Shown here in pieces: positions 1-8,553 of a stretch of 64,000 nucleotides of DNA (position 1 is the first letter of the stretch; each line of letters opens with the position of its first letter). The notes beneath the pieces are model-generated. The model searched no databases, was not told where the DNA came from, and saw only the letters and a program-made list of their open reading frames with translations. The stretch covers positions 248,001 through 312,000 of the forward strand of contig JAZOCU010000054.1 of assembly GCA_045596625.1 (NCBI GenBank). The letters run 5' to 3'. The DNA comes from Firm-04 sp045596625 (GTDB taxonomy: Bacteria > Bacillota > Clostridia > Oscillospirales > Ruminococcaceae). The translations under genes were made by a program, and so were the position numbers.

Positions 1-989
1 TAAGAAACCTTGGTGCCTTCCAGCGCCATCAGTTCACCGGTGATGCGGTTTACAACAGGACGGGACAGCACATGGCCATTCAAACGGGAGGCAATACCCA
101 GCTTTTTATTGTACTTGTATCGGCCGAAGCGGGACAAATCATAGCGTCTGGCATCAAAGAACAGATTGTTCAGCAGTGTCTGTGCACCGTCGATCGTAGC
201 CGGCTCGCCCGGACGCAGCTTCTTATAAACTTCGAGCAATGCCTCAGAGGTGTTCGGCTCACCTTCTTTGCCGGCAGTTTCCTTCTGCTCGATGGTGCAT
301 TTCAAACGAGGATCGTCACCGAACAGCTCCAGGATCTCGGCAGTCGTTCCGATACCCAATGCACGGATGAAGGTCGTCAGCGGGATCTTGCGGTTTTTAT
401 CAATGCGGACATACACCACATCGTTGGAATCCATTTCATATTCCAGCCATGCGCCGCGGTTCGGAATCACGGTGGTGCTGAACAAATCCTTACCGGACTT
501 GTCCCTTGCAGAGGCGTAGTATACACCCGGAGAACGTACCAGCTGTGATACGATAACACGCTCCGCACCATTGATGACGAATGTGCCGCTTTCGGTCATC
601 AGCGGGAAATCACCCATGAAGATTTCGCTCTTTTTGACCTCATCGGTCTCTTTGTTCCAAAGCTGTGCCGTGACACGCAAAGGTGCTGCATAGGTTACAT
701 CTCGCTCCTTGCACTCAGCGATCGTATACTTCGGTGTATCATCGATCTTGAAATCAATAAAGCTGAGCTGGAGATTGCCGTTAAAATCCGTAATGGCTGC
801 AACATCACGAAAAACCTCGCGCAGGCCTTCGGTTCTGAACCATTGATAGGAATTTTTCTGCACCTCGATCAGGTTTGGCATCTGCAAAACCTCGTTGATC
901 TTGCCGAAGCTCATACGCTGATTTTTACCGACCTGCTTTGGGGTCACTGCGACCTTCGTCTGCGGTTCCGGAATGGTTTGCAAGCTCAT
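1..989 (-). CDS. rpoB: RNA polymerase beta subunit, N-terminal part (runs off the window)
   Basis: Catalytic beta subunit of RNA polymerase. About 329 N-terminal residues are visible, read from an ATG at 989 (protein begins MSLQTIPEPQTK). Typical beta-subunit segments can be read: SYQWF near the N-terminus, GDFPLMTESGTFVINGAERV, QLVRSPGVYY, and RNRKIPLTTFIRALG-like sequence. A GGAGG ribosome binding site lies about 8 bases upstream. The gene continues beyond position 1, so the catalytic C-terminal part cannot be judged. It is preceded by a consensus promoter and not by rplL, so beta is probably transcribed from its own start here. The identification is secure from sequence conservation. Confidence 0.97.
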   Translation of the reverse strand, partial: MSLQTIPEPQTKVAVTPKQVGKNQRMSFGKINEVLQMPNLIEVQKNSYQWFRTEGLREVFRDVAAITDFNGNLQLSFIDFKIDDTPKYTIAECKERDVTYAAPLRVTAQLWNKETDEVKKSEIFMGDFPLMTESGTFVINGAERVIVSQLVRSPGVYYASARDKSGKDLFSTTVIPNRGAWLEYEMDSNDVVYVRIDKNRKIPLTTFIRALGIGTTAEILELFGDDPRLKCTIEQKETAGKEGEPNTSEALLEVYKKLRPGEPATIDGAQTLLNNLFFDARRYDLSRFGRYKYNKKLGIASRLNGHVLSRPVVNRITGELMALEGTKVS

Positions 990-1076
990 GGGCAAAAACC
1001 TCCTGACTTTCTGATAGAAATAGACGTTTTGTTGTTTTCTGCTTTTCTTCGTTTTGACATAGCGTCTGCATAAAAA

Positions 1077-1100
1077 CCTGTGAAAAAATTTTTTCACAGG
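1077..1100 (-). terminator. Perfect 24-bp palindrome plus T-run in the rpoB leader
   Basis: The stem is CCTGTGAAAAAA paired with TTTTTTCACAGG with no mismatch. In the rpoB direction it is followed at once by TTTTT. It lies in the rpoB 5' untranslated region, between the promoter at 1175-1203 and the start codon at 989. By form it is terminator-like. In this position it would act as an attenuator or RNA-stability element, and which of these applies is inference. Confidence 0.5.
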
Positions 1101-1102
1101 GC

Positions 1103-1131
1103 TTGACAAGCCGCCGATTATATGCTATACT
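1103..1131 (+). promoter_or_regulatory. Sigma-A-type promoter pointing away from rpoB
   Basis: TTGACA at 1103-1108, a 17-base spacer, and TATACT at 1126-1131. It lies inside the rpoB leader and faces the rpoB promoter. The only thing downstream before a strong terminator at 1241-1273 is about 136 bases of non-coding DNA. Confidence 0.55.
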
Positions 1132-1174
1132 ATTTGCGGAGAAAAGCCGATTTGCCATAATCGGGCATTCTAAT

Positions 1175-1203
1175 ATTATATAGCATCGCGCAGATTTTGT
1201 CAA
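1175..1203 (-). promoter_or_regulatory. Consensus promoter of rpoB
   Basis: On the minus strand: TTGACA (1198-1203), 17-base spacer, TATAAT (1175-1180). Both hexamers are perfect matches to the sigma-A consensus. Transcription should begin near 1168, giving a leader of about 180 bases before the rpoB ATG at 989. Confidence 0.85.
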
Positions 1204-1240
1204 GCGCTTTTCCTGCTATCCAAAGAACTTCATGCACAAT

Positions 1241-1273
1241 GCCGTATTTCACCGATGTGGAATACGGCTTTTT
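1241..1273 (+). terminator. Intrinsic terminator of the candidate small RNA
   Basis: GCCGTATT (1241-1248) pairs with AATACGGC (1261-1268), followed by TTTTT. The T-run is on the plus strand only, and no plus-strand gene ends here, so it supports a short plus-strand transcript. Confidence 0.7.
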
Positions 1274-1355
1274 CCATCATTATCACAATTCTTCCTTTGC
1301 GATCCATCTTCCCATGGAAAACAGTAAAAATATTGAAAAAACCTTGGGATTGGGA

Positions 1356-1384
1356 TTTACAAACTTTCAATTTTATGGTATAAT
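1356..1384 (+). promoter_or_regulatory. Promoter of the 1450-12774 gene run
   Basis: TTTACA (1356-1361), 17-base spacer, TATAAT (1379-1384), with an extended TGG just before the -10. It is about 60 bases upstream of the first gene. I could not find another clear promoter before the terminator at 12781. Confidence 0.8.
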
Positions 1385-1449
1385 AATATGATACAACAAC
1401 ATTCCGATTCTCGCGGCATCTCTTAACCGCATCCGAAAGGAGAGGCCCT

Positions 1450-2142
1450 ATGGCAAGCTGTCTTACCGATGAAGTCAGAGCAGCACATTACGACCAATGC
1501 AGACTCAAGAAAAAACGGTGTGAATCCATACTGAGTTTTTGCATGAAAGCCGTGCTGCTTATCGCAGTGTTCACGCTGCTTCCGGCAGCTGCCGAAGGCC
1601 TGCTGTTCGGTTTGTTTATCGGTGATTTTGATCCGTTCCTGCAGTTTGTTCTGAAAACGCTTGCAGGCGCAGCCACTGTCTATACGATCTACCTCCGAAA
1701 CTGGAAGATCACTTTGGGCATCGTTTTTGTGTCGGCTGTTATGAACCCTCTCACACCGCTGTTTGTCATTCCATGCGTATTTGCCCATCGGGGCCTGAAC
1801 AAACTGGAGCAGGAACCCGGTTGGCCGCTGTTTGATGTCAGCTTTTCGGAATGGCAAGAACGACAAAAGAACTTAGAACGCATCACTCGTCACAAAGCAA
1901 TACAGCTTGGTGAAGCCGCAGCTTCTTGCAGCAACACCGGAGATATGGACGATCTTCTGGATGAGAATCGTCATACACTTCCCGCTTTTGTTTCCGGATA
2001 TCACGATCGTTATCGTGACAGTGACCCCAATGCACAGCCGGCGCCTTTTGTTCCCGGTATCATGGAGGAATTAGAGGAGATCGGCGGCCCCATCGAACCG
2101 TCAGCACCATGCACGCCCGATCACGGCGAGCAGATCCGATAA
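1450..2142 (+). CDS. Hypothetical membrane protein, first of three related genes
   Basis: 230 residues, ATG preceded by GAAAGGAGAGG. The N-terminal half carries about four hydrophobic segments (roughly residues 31-55, 57-70, 73-100 and 95-115). The C-terminal half is hydrophilic and acidic/proline-rich, presumably cytoplasmic. After the membrane region comes a short EPGWPLFDVSF stretch that resembles YPDFHEKF and YPGFSEAL at the same place in the next two genes, suggesting a paralogous trio. I do not recognise the family. The tight spacing (22 bases to the next start) indicates co-transcription with its two relatives. Confidence 0.75.
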   Translation: MASCLTDEVRAAHYDQCRLKKKRCESILSFCMKAVLLIAVFTLLPAAAEGLLFGLFIGDFDPFLQFVLKTLAGAATVYTIYLRNWKITLGIVFVSAVMNPLTPLFVIPCVFAHRGLNKLEQEPGWPLFDVSFSEWQERQKNLERITRHKAIQLGEAAASCSNTGDMDDLLDENRHTLPAFVSGYHDRYRDSDPNAQPAPFVPGIMEELEEIGGPIEPSAPCTPDHGEQIR

Positions 2143-2164
2143 TCAAGAAAGGATGGCGAGCATT

Positions 2165-2965
2165 ATGGCAAAAAAGCATAATCAGCAGCACACACAAACG
2201 CCGCAGGAACCAAAGGCTGCCGGCATAAAGGCGGATCCTTCTCCTTGGCAGGATGAAAAGCCCACCATTGTTCATCTGGAAAAAAATGAATCTCACTATG
2301 AATTCTGCCGGATGCAAATGCACGATCTGGAGAAAGTTTACCGTCGTGCCTTTGTTGCCAACGCCGTTTTGTGCATCATCGTATGCTTTCTGGCAATTTT
2401 CAGCATCTATATCCAATGCTTTAATGTACTGAGCACACCCTTTGCAGTCATGGATTCTCCCGGCGCTACCATCAGCGGCGGTATTTTCCAGATCACTGTC
2501 GCCATGTTTATTGTGGTAATGGGTTATCTGGCATGGGCCAATTTCCGCTTTGTCAACATCGCGCTCACGATCTTTTACGGATTGGTCACCGTATTGGGCA
2601 TTTATCATCTGGATTATTTCTCCGGCATCATTGGCGTGATCGGTTTGTGGTTTTATATTTTCGCTCTGCAAGGAATGCAGAAGGAATCCCATCTCGCTGA
2701 AATGGAAGGCTATCCGGATTTTCACGAAAAGTTTGATGTTTCTACCTCTGATATCGTAATTCAGACGCTGATGGCACATCGCGGAGAACGCAGTCGGCGC
2801 AGCGGCGGTGTATTCCAGAACAGCCGCTCCCTGCGCAAGCGAAAAAAACGCTCCGAGCCGGCTCCGAACGATGAAAACCAGCCGTCTTCCGCCGAAGCGC
2901 TGGCAAAGCAGCTCGCTTCGCATAAGCAAGACCGGCAGGAATCTGCGCAAAATACCGATCAGTAA
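2165..2965 (+). CDS. Hypothetical four-helix membrane protein, second of three
   Basis: 266 residues. The ATG at 2165 is preferred over an in-frame ATG at 2153 because AAAGGA at 2149-2154 overlaps the earlier codon and is well spaced for the later one. A hydrophilic N-terminus of about 50 residues contains LEKVYRRAF. It is followed by four predicted membrane segments (about 58-82, 95-120, 123-145, 148-168), then YPDFHEKF and a basic, low-complexity tail (RKRKKR) ending in a Gln/Ser-rich stretch. The LEKxYxRxF motif before the first helix recurs in the next gene. Function is unknown. Confidence 0.8.
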   Translation: MAKKHNQQHTQTPQEPKAAGIKADPSPWQDEKPTIVHLEKNESHYEFCRMQMHDLEKVYRRAFVANAVLCIIVCFLAIFSIYIQCFNVLSTPFAVMDSPGATISGGIFQITVAMFIVVMGYLAWANFRFVNIALTIFYGLVTVLGIYHLDYFSGIIGVIGLWFYIFALQGMQKESHLAEMEGYPDFHEKFDVSTSDIVIQTLMAHRGERSRRSGGVFQNSRSLRKRKKRSEPAPNDENQPSSAEALAKQLASHKQDRQESAQNTDQ

Positions 2966-2989
2966 TCTGTTGGAAGGAGTTTCTCCGCG

Positions 2990-3901
2990 ATGACCACACA
3001 ACAATCTGCAGCAATCAGCTCGGAGGAGCTTGGACAGCTCCGCATCAAAAAAGCAACTCTCGAAAAAAATTATCATCGGATTTTCTATATCTGCCTCGGT
3101 ATTGCAGCTCTGCTATTCGGTATGTCTATGTTTATGAGCGCTTTGGTAGGCAGAGATCCCGATGTCAAAGATGCGGATAAATTCAGTCTTGGCTTAGCAC
3201 TTGCCGGTATGGAAATTTTCGCAGCAATCGCAATTCTGGGTCTTTCTGTCTGGATATATGTAAAAAAGCGCACTCCGATTTATCTGCTGATGCTGTTTTG
3301 TCTGCTTCATATCGTTTTCAGCATCATTGTGTTGGCATCGTATCAAAATATGCTTTTTCTGCATCTTGTGATAGATGGCGTGGGGCTGTTTCTTTCATTT
3401 CGCTCACTCCATCTGCTGAATGAATATGAATGGCTGAAAAAGCAGCCCGGTTACCCCGGCTTTTCAGAGGCACTGATCGGTTCAAACGAATATGAACTGC
3501 CTGCCTATGTTAAACGCTCTGTCGGCACAAACCGTCACGAGGCAATGGCACAGTTTGTAAAGCATGGTGCCGCAATGCAACCCACTGCACCGCAAACAGA
3601 TATCATGGCAAGTGTGGATGGATCTCTTACCGAGATCACCGACGGAGAACAAAGTCGGGTTCTGGCTCCGGCAGAACCGCTGACTTCTGTTTCTCTCCCC
3701 ACAGAATCCTTGGCTTCGCCAACGGTAACGCAAGGCAGGGCAGATCCGACTTGCCTTACACCCAGCACCGATGCAATACTCAGTGATATGACCGTGCCGG
3801 AAAATGCACCGGTTCGGGGGCCGCTGCCGGATCCGGAAGATGTAAAGCACCGCTTGCGGCTCATGAAAGAACAACAAGCACAGGCATCCGATCAAGCCTA
3901 A
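2990..3901 (+). CDS. Hypothetical four-helix membrane protein, third of three
   Basis: 303 residues, ATG after GGAAGGAG. It has the same plan as the previous gene: a short N-terminus ending in LEKNYHRIF, four membrane segments (about 33-55, 72-95, 98-120, 122-140), YPGFSEAL, then about 140 residues of Pro/Ser/Thr-rich presumably disordered tail that ends in charged sequence (DPEDVKHRLRLMKEQQ). The shared motifs at both ends of the membrane block point to duplication. It lies directly upstream of the ComM-like gene, but no functional link can be read. Confidence 0.8.
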   Translation: MTTQQSAAISSEELGQLRIKKATLEKNYHRIFYICLGIAALLFGMSMFMSALVGRDPDVKDADKFSLGLALAGMEIFAAIAILGLSVWIYVKKRTPIYLLMLFCLLHIVFSIIVLASYQNMLFLHLVIDGVGLFLSFRSLHLLNEYEWLKKQPGYPGFSEALIGSNEYELPAYVKRSVGTNRHEAMAQFVKHGAAMQPTAPQTDIMASVDGSLTEITDGEQSRVLAPAEPLTSVSLPTESLASPTVTQGRADPTCLTPSTDAILSDMTVPENAPVRGPLPDPEDVKHRLRLMKEQQAQASDQA

Positions 3902-3927
3902 TATTTCATCCAGCAGGAGGAAGCACC

Positions 3928-5451
3928 ATGTTTGCAGCAGTCAACAGTATGGGACTGTTCGGACTCAACGCCTTTCCCGTAGAAGTAGAAATCGCAGTCA
4001 GCAAGGGCATGCCCCGCTTTGAGATCGTAGGCTTAGCAGATACTGCCGTGCAGGAAAGCCGTGAGCGAATCAAATCTGCGCTGTATGCCTGCGGCATTCT
4101 GTTTCCCACACAAAACTGCGTCATCAATCTTGCGCCTGCCGATACCCGCAAAAACGGCAGTATGCATGATCTGCCCATCCTGATGGCAATTCTTTCTGCA
4201 CTGGGCAGAGTTGAAGTGCCGCAGGATGCCGCTGTCATCGGAGAGGTTTCGCTCAACGGCGATGTGCGCCGTGTCAACGGTGTGCTGCCTATGACGCTGA
4301 TGGCAAAACAGCGTGGACTTACTACGATGTATGTACCAATGGAAAACGCCAAGGAAGCTGCTGTTGTAGAGGGTATGACCGTCTATGGCGTGCCCAGCGC
4401 CACAGCTCTGCTGGCACATTTCGAGGGCGATGCTCCCTTAACACCAATAAAACATGTCGGACTTTCCGAGGTGCCACAGCCCGTGGTGCCCGACTTTTCC
4501 GATGTGCATGGACAAAATGCCGCTAAATATGCATTAGAGCTTGCGGCAGCCGGCGGACATAATGCACTGCTGATCGGCCCGCCCGGCAGCGGTAAAAGTA
4601 TGCTTGCAAAGCGAATGCCCGGTATTTTGCCACCGCTTAGCTTTGATGAATCCATTGAAACCACCAACGTCCATTCCGTTGCCGGCCTTTTGGATGCCGA
4701 GCATCCGCTGGTGACGGTACGGCCGTTCCGTTCGCCGCATCATACGATCTCCGGTGCCGGACTGGCAGGCGGCGGCACCATTCCGCATCCCGGTGAGATC
4801 TCTCTCGCCCATAACGGTCTGCTGTTTCTGGATGAGCTTGCGGAATTCGATCGACGCACACTGGAGATTCTGCGGCAGCCATTGGAGGATCGAGAGGTCA
4901 CCATTTCCCGTGCGGCCGGCACTGTGCGCTATCCGTGCTCCATCATGCTGATCGCCGCTATGAATCCCTGCCCCTGCGGATATTTGGGACATCCCACCCG
5001 CCCATGCAGCTGTAATCAGCGTTCGGCAGCAGCCTATCTCAATCGGGTATCGGGACCGCTGCTGGATCGCTTTGATCTGCATATTGAAGCTGCTCCCGTT
5101 TCGTTCTCTGAGCTGTCTGACGGGAAACCCGAAGAATCCAGTGCCGAGATCCGAAAGCGTGTTATGGCTGCCCGAGCCATTCAAAATGAGCGTTTCAAGG
5201 GCACGAAGATCACCTGCAATGCACGCATTACACCGGATCTGCTTGCTGCTTTCTGTCCGATGACCGACCGTGCAAAGCAGCGGCTGAAATCAGTATTTGA
5301 AAAGCTTGGACTGTCTGCACGTGCCTACGACCGTCTGCTGAAAGTAGCACGCACCTCTGCCGATCTGCGCGGCGATGAGGTGCTCAACGAAGCACATATT
5401 GCAGAAGCGGTACAATATCGTACCCTCGACAGGAAATATTGGAAGCAATGA
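3928..5451 (+). CDS. comM: YifB/ComM-family Mg-chelatase-like AAA+ ATPase
   Basis: 507 residues, the usual length for the family. Residues about 20-150 are the N-terminal ChlI-like/Lon-S5 fold (GMPRFEIVGL, AVQESRERIKSA). The AAA+ core follows with Walker A GPPGSGKSML, Walker B LLFLDEL and the PFRSPHHTIS signature. Cysteines of the zinc-binding type occur in NPCPCGYLGH and RPCSC. A C-terminal Mg-chelatase domain ends in the family hallmark RAYDRLLKVARTSADL. In studied bacteria the relative ComM is a helicase aiding branch migration during natural transformation. Whether this species is competent cannot be told. Start chosen from GGAGG 8 bases upstream. Confidence 0.95.
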   Translation: MFAAVNSMGLFGLNAFPVEVEIAVSKGMPRFEIVGLADTAVQESRERIKSALYACGILFPTQNCVINLAPADTRKNGSMHDLPILMAILSALGRVEVPQDAAVIGEVSLNGDVRRVNGVLPMTLMAKQRGLTTMYVPMENAKEAAVVEGMTVYGVPSATALLAHFEGDAPLTPIKHVGLSEVPQPVVPDFSDVHGQNAAKYALELAAAGGHNALLIGPPGSGKSMLAKRMPGILPPLSFDESIETTNVHSVAGLLDAEHPLVTVRPFRSPHHTISGAGLAGGGTIPHPGEISLAHNGLLFLDELAEFDRRTLEILRQPLEDREVTISRAAGTVRYPCSIMLIAAMNPCPCGYLGHPTRPCSCNQRSAAAYLNRVSGPLLDRFDLHIEAAPVSFSELSDGKPEESSAEIRKRVMAARAIQNERFKGTKITCNARITPDLLAAFCPMTDRAKQRLKSVFEKLGLSARAYDRLLKVARTSADLRGDEVLNEAHIAEAVQYRTLDRKYWKQ

Positions 5452-5500
5452 TCCGCTCTGCAAAAATATACACAAAAAGAACCATGGAAAGAGTGTTGCT

Positions 5501-6202
5501 ATGAGAAATCCCCTGTTCCCTATGCTTTATCGTTTTCTTGCGGCATCATTGATTGCATCTGCTTTGCTATGCCTTTGCACCGGATGCTACAAGGGTGACG
5601 GCACCGAGCTTCCGCCTACCAATCAAGGAGTGCAGGATCTTGTACCCGATCCCCATGCAGCGGAAAAAGAGGCCCTGTTTACCAATATCAGTGAAGATCC
5701 CAATGCCAAAAAGGACTATCCCTTCTCGTTTGATGCTGCTGCCGTTGCACAGCCACAGCAGGACATCCTGCTGGTCATGATCTATGAGAATTACGAAAAC
5801 GGACGCAGTCAGACTGTGAATTTTTTCGATAAAAACGGCTATGCCTATCGGTATCGTCAGCCGCTGGATCTTTCGCAGGATAACTGGATCTCCGTGCTGC
5901 AAGCGTATCACACAACCGGAAATCCCGTAAACCAGATGAGCGCAGAAGAACAAAAAACGCTATGGTATCTTTCGGGAAAGGCTGAGGCGATTGCCGAATT
6001 GCCTCTGTACAGCGAAGAGGTCAACTCCAATCCGGTCGGTATCCGCAGTCTGTATCTTATGACAGCAAGCAACGAGCCGATCTTGCTTGCCCGCTATCAC
6101 GATACGGCAAGCTGCCGTGACAGTGCAGAGATCAGCGCCTTTGCCAATTGGTTCCGCTATTATTTCCACGGGACCTATGAATTTCCTCCGCTGATCAACT
6201 GA
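5501..6202 (+). CDS. Predicted lipoprotein of unknown function
   Basis: 233 residues from the ATG at 5501 (GGAAAGAG upstream). An N-terminal hydrophobic stretch ends in a lipobox-like LCTGC with the Cys at about residue 29, so the mature protein should be lipid-anchored outside the membrane. The rest is soluble, with no domain I recognise. It contains many Tyr and Asn, and a TMTAS-like strand near the C-terminus before FANWFRYYF. It sits between the ComM-like gene and an FtsW/RodA gene in the same run, which could suggest an envelope role but proves nothing. Confidence 0.75.
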   Translation: MRNPLFPMLYRFLAASLIASALLCLCTGCYKGDGTELPPTNQGVQDLVPDPHAAEKEALFTNISEDPNAKKDYPFSFDAAAVAQPQQDILLVMIYENYENGRSQTVNFFDKNGYAYRYRQPLDLSQDNWISVLQAYHTTGNPVNQMSAEEQKTLWYLSGKAEAIAELPLYSEEVNSNPVGIRSLYLMTASNEPILLARYHDTASCRDSAEISAFANWFRYYFHGTYEFPPLIN

Positions 6203-6237
6203 TCCGCAGGAATGCCGAACAAAGAAAGGAGCGTGCC

Positions 6238-7380
6238 GTGAAAAAAATACCGGAACGCCTCGGCAAATTTGTGGGAAGACTGGATCATCTGCTGATTTGG
6301 CTGGTGAATCTTTGTGCTGCTTCCAGCGTGCTGATGCTGTATACTATTTGGGAAAATAACCTCTCTGAAAAAGTATCCTCCAACGACTGGCTGGTGCAGC
6401 TCATATCCATGGGACTGGGCTTGCTGGGCTGCCTTATCGTTTCCGCCATGGATTATCATAAGCTTGCAAAATTCTGGTTTTTGTATGTTCCGGTGGCACT
6501 GGGATTGGTGGCGCTTACCTTTACCAGTCTGGGATATGGCCGCGAAGGTGCCGATGATGTGGCGTGGGTGGATCTGGGATTTGTACAGATCCAGCCATCG
6601 GAAATCTTAAAAATTGCGTTTTTACTCACATTTTCCCTACACATTTCCAAAACCGGAGACAAGCTGAACCGGCCGCTTCATTTACTGCTGCTGTTGCTGC
6701 ATGGAGCCATCCCTACCGGCATTGTCGCACTGCAGGGCGATTACGGCACTGCCATTGTTTTCGCTGCCATGATCGTATTCATGCTGTTTTCTGCGGGTCT
6801 TTCCATTTGGTATCTGCTGGGTGGACTGGCTATGCTTCCCGTTGCAGGATGGGCAATGTGGACATTCGTTTTCAGCGATGTACACAGAGAACGTATTCTT
6901 GTACTGATCAATCCGGGCACCGATCCGCTCGGCTTGGAATATCAGCAGGATCTGAGTCTGCGTGCATTGCGTGCAGGCGGATTGTTCGGTCTGGGCTTTG
7001 ATGCGGAAGCATATGTGAAAGTGCCTGAAATGCATAACGACTTCATTTTTTCTTATATCGGACAGTTATTTGGTTTTGTAGGTGCTGTCCTTGTTCTGCT
7101 TATCATGGCAGTCATCTGCCTGCGTATTTTTGCCGACAGCCGTGCCGCCAAGGATACCATGGGAAAAACCATTTGTATGGGCGTGCTGGCAATCCTGTTT
7201 ACGCATTATATCATGAATATCGGTATGGTGCTGAAGGTACTGCCGGTCATCGGAATTCCACTGCCCTTCTTCAGCGCCGGCGCCGCTGCGATGCTTTCCA
7301 TGTATCTCAGCATCGGATTAGTCATCAGTGCATATACCCATAATATCAAAAAATATCGTGTGTTCTATGACGCCGAATAA
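6238..7380 (+). CDS. FtsW/RodA/SpoVE-family peptidoglycan polymerase
   Basis: 380 residues, GTG start after AAAGAAAGGAG. About ten membrane segments. SEDS-family features are readable: IQPSEILKIA after the third or fourth helix, GDYGTAIVF, a long extracellular loop with LRALRAGGLFG, and the late motif GIPLPFFSAGAA (the family norm is PLPFFSYGGS-like). SEDS proteins polymerise lipid II glycan strands with a partner class B penicillin-binding protein. No such partner is adjacent. The family cannot be narrowed to FtsW, RodA or SpoVE by eye. The Tyr-Gly-Gly to Ala-Gly-Ala change in the last motif is slightly unusual. Confidence 0.9.
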   Translation: MKKIPERLGKFVGRLDHLLIWLVNLCAASSVLMLYTIWENNLSEKVSSNDWLVQLISMGLGLLGCLIVSAMDYHKLAKFWFLYVPVALGLVALTFTSLGYGREGADDVAWVDLGFVQIQPSEILKIAFLLTFSLHISKTGDKLNRPLHLLLLLLHGAIPTGIVALQGDYGTAIVFAAMIVFMLFSAGLSIWYLLGGLAMLPVAGWAMWTFVFSDVHRERILVLINPGTDPLGLEYQQDLSLRALRAGGLFGLGFDAEAYVKVPEMHNDFIFSYIGQLFGFVGAVLVLLIMAVICLRIFADSRAAKDTMGKTICMGVLAILFTHYIMNIGMVLKVLPVIGIPLPFFSAGAAAMLSMYLSIGLVISAYTHNIKKYRVFYDAE

Positions 7381-7398
7381 GATAAAGGAGCCTGCCTT

Positions 7399-8139
7399 AT
7401 GAGCCGTTTTCAAAGAACTGCCCTTCTGCTGGGAGAAGATGCCCTGTGCCGTCTGCGGCAGGTGCATATCTGCGTGATCGGTCTGGGCGGTGTCGGTTCT
7501 TATGTTGCAGAAGCTTTGGCACGAAGCGGTGTCGGCGCACTGACACTCATTGACCATGATGTAGTGGCAGAAAGCAACTGCAACCGTCAGCTCTGTGCTC
7601 TGAGTTCCACACTGGGAATGCCAAAGGCCGAAGTCATTGCCGCCCGCATCCGAGAGATCCAGCCTGAATGCACCGTTACACCTTGCGTTATGCGCTATAC
7701 CGGTGAATCGCCCGATCTGTCCGGCTTCACTTATCTTGCAGATGCCATTGATTCTGTGCCCGACAAGCTGCGGCTGATTGAAAATGCTGCACAAGCAGGT
7801 GTTCCGATCCTCTCCTGCATGGGCACCGGCAACAAACTGGATCCCACACAGCTGCGTATTGCGGATATTGAAAAAACCTATGGCTGCCCGTTGGCAAAAA
7901 CCGTACGATTGCGGCTGCGCAAAATGGGGATCCGCCGTTTGCAGGTCGTATTTTCACCGGAACCGCCAATTACGCCCGGGATCAACGATGCCACCATCTC
8001 CGGATCTGCAGTAGGCAGTGTGGCATGGGTACCATCCTCTGCCGGTTTGTTGATGGCCGGCACGATCATTCAGAATATTCTCAGTAACAAGCTGTCAGCG
8101 CCGAAGCAGTTTCCGCAAAAAGCTGACCGCAACATATAA
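7399..8139 (+). CDS. tcdA: tRNA threonylcarbamoyladenosine dehydratase (TcdA-like)
   Basis: 246 residues, ATG after AAAGGAG. ThiF/E1-type fold: the nucleotide-binding GLGGVGSYVAEAL near residue 30, the conserved SNCNRQLCAL segment, and DAIDSVPDKLRLI. TcdA (CsdL/YgdL) uses ATP to cyclise t6A37 of tRNAs to the hydantoin form. The C-terminal GSVAWVPSSAGLLMA and the length match TcdA better than MoeB or ThiF. It is embedded in a run of unrelated housekeeping genes. Confidence 0.9.
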   Translation: MSRFQRTALLLGEDALCRLRQVHICVIGLGGVGSYVAEALARSGVGALTLIDHDVVAESNCNRQLCALSSTLGMPKAEVIAARIREIQPECTVTPCVMRYTGESPDLSGFTYLADAIDSVPDKLRLIENAAQAGVPILSCMGTGNKLDPTQLRIADIEKTYGCPLAKTVRLRLRKMGIRRLQVVFSPEPPITPGINDATISGSAVGSVAWVPSSAGLLMAGTIIQNILSNKLSAPKQFPQKADRNI

Positions 8140-8154
8140 AAAGGAGTTTTTACT

Positions 8155-8553
8155 ATGGACGCAACTGTTTTCCCTATTTCCTTTCATCAGCATCTGATTT
8201 TCTGTGGCATTGCTATTTTATTTTTTGTTCTGCAGTTTATCCGATTGCGCTACTGGTACCAGCTGGTCATGGTCACGGCCATTGCCGCCTCATTGCTGGT
8301 ATATGTCAATGACAATTCCGTTTGGTTCTATTCTGTGGGCATTCTGGAGCTGCTGCTGCTGATTACTGCCTTTGTACTCTATCGAAGACAAACCAAAAAG
8401 CTGATGGCTGCCGAAGCAAATGCGGATGCCGAAGCAAATGTGGATGCCGCACAGGAAACAGCAGAGAACACTGCTGTGACTGCGGAGGCCATTATGGATA
8501 ATGCTGATCCCGAGGAGAGCAATCAGCAAACTGAGACGGAGCCGGAAGCATGA
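8155..8553 (+). CDS. Small membrane protein with acidic tail
   Basis: 132 residues, ATG after AAAAAGGAG. Three hydrophobic segments (about 12-30, 36-52, 58-76) are followed by a basic stretch RRQTKK. A 50-residue Ala/Glu/Asp-rich tail contains the imperfect repeats EANADAEANVDAAQ. Its stop codon overlaps the next gene's ATG (ATGA), so the two are probably translationally coupled. I do not recognise a family. Confidence 0.7.
   Translation: MDATVFPISFHQHLIFCGIAILFFVLQFIRLRYWYQLVMVTAIAASLLVYVNDNSVWFYSVGILELLLLITAFVLYRRQTKKLMAAEANADAEANVDAAQETAENTAVTAEAIMDNADPEESNQQTETEPEA

Larger units (their letters stand above)
1138..1273 (+). ncRNA. Candidate small RNA opposite the rpoB promoter
   Basis: This segment is bounded by a good promoter (1103-1131) and an intrinsic terminator (1241-1273) on the plus strand, and holds no convincing reading frame. 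It begins with a hairpin, CCGATT/AATCGG at 1147-1164. Its first ~30 bases would be antisense to the first ~30 bases of the rpoB transcript, expected to start near 1168. I do not recognise a known RNA family. The role, either base pairing or transcriptional interference with rpoB, is inferred only from geometry. Confidence 0.4.

Noticed and set aside
2060..3076. 338-codon open frame on the minus strand
   Set aside because: It is antisense to the second membrane-protein gene, with no ribosome binding site and no protein-like composition.
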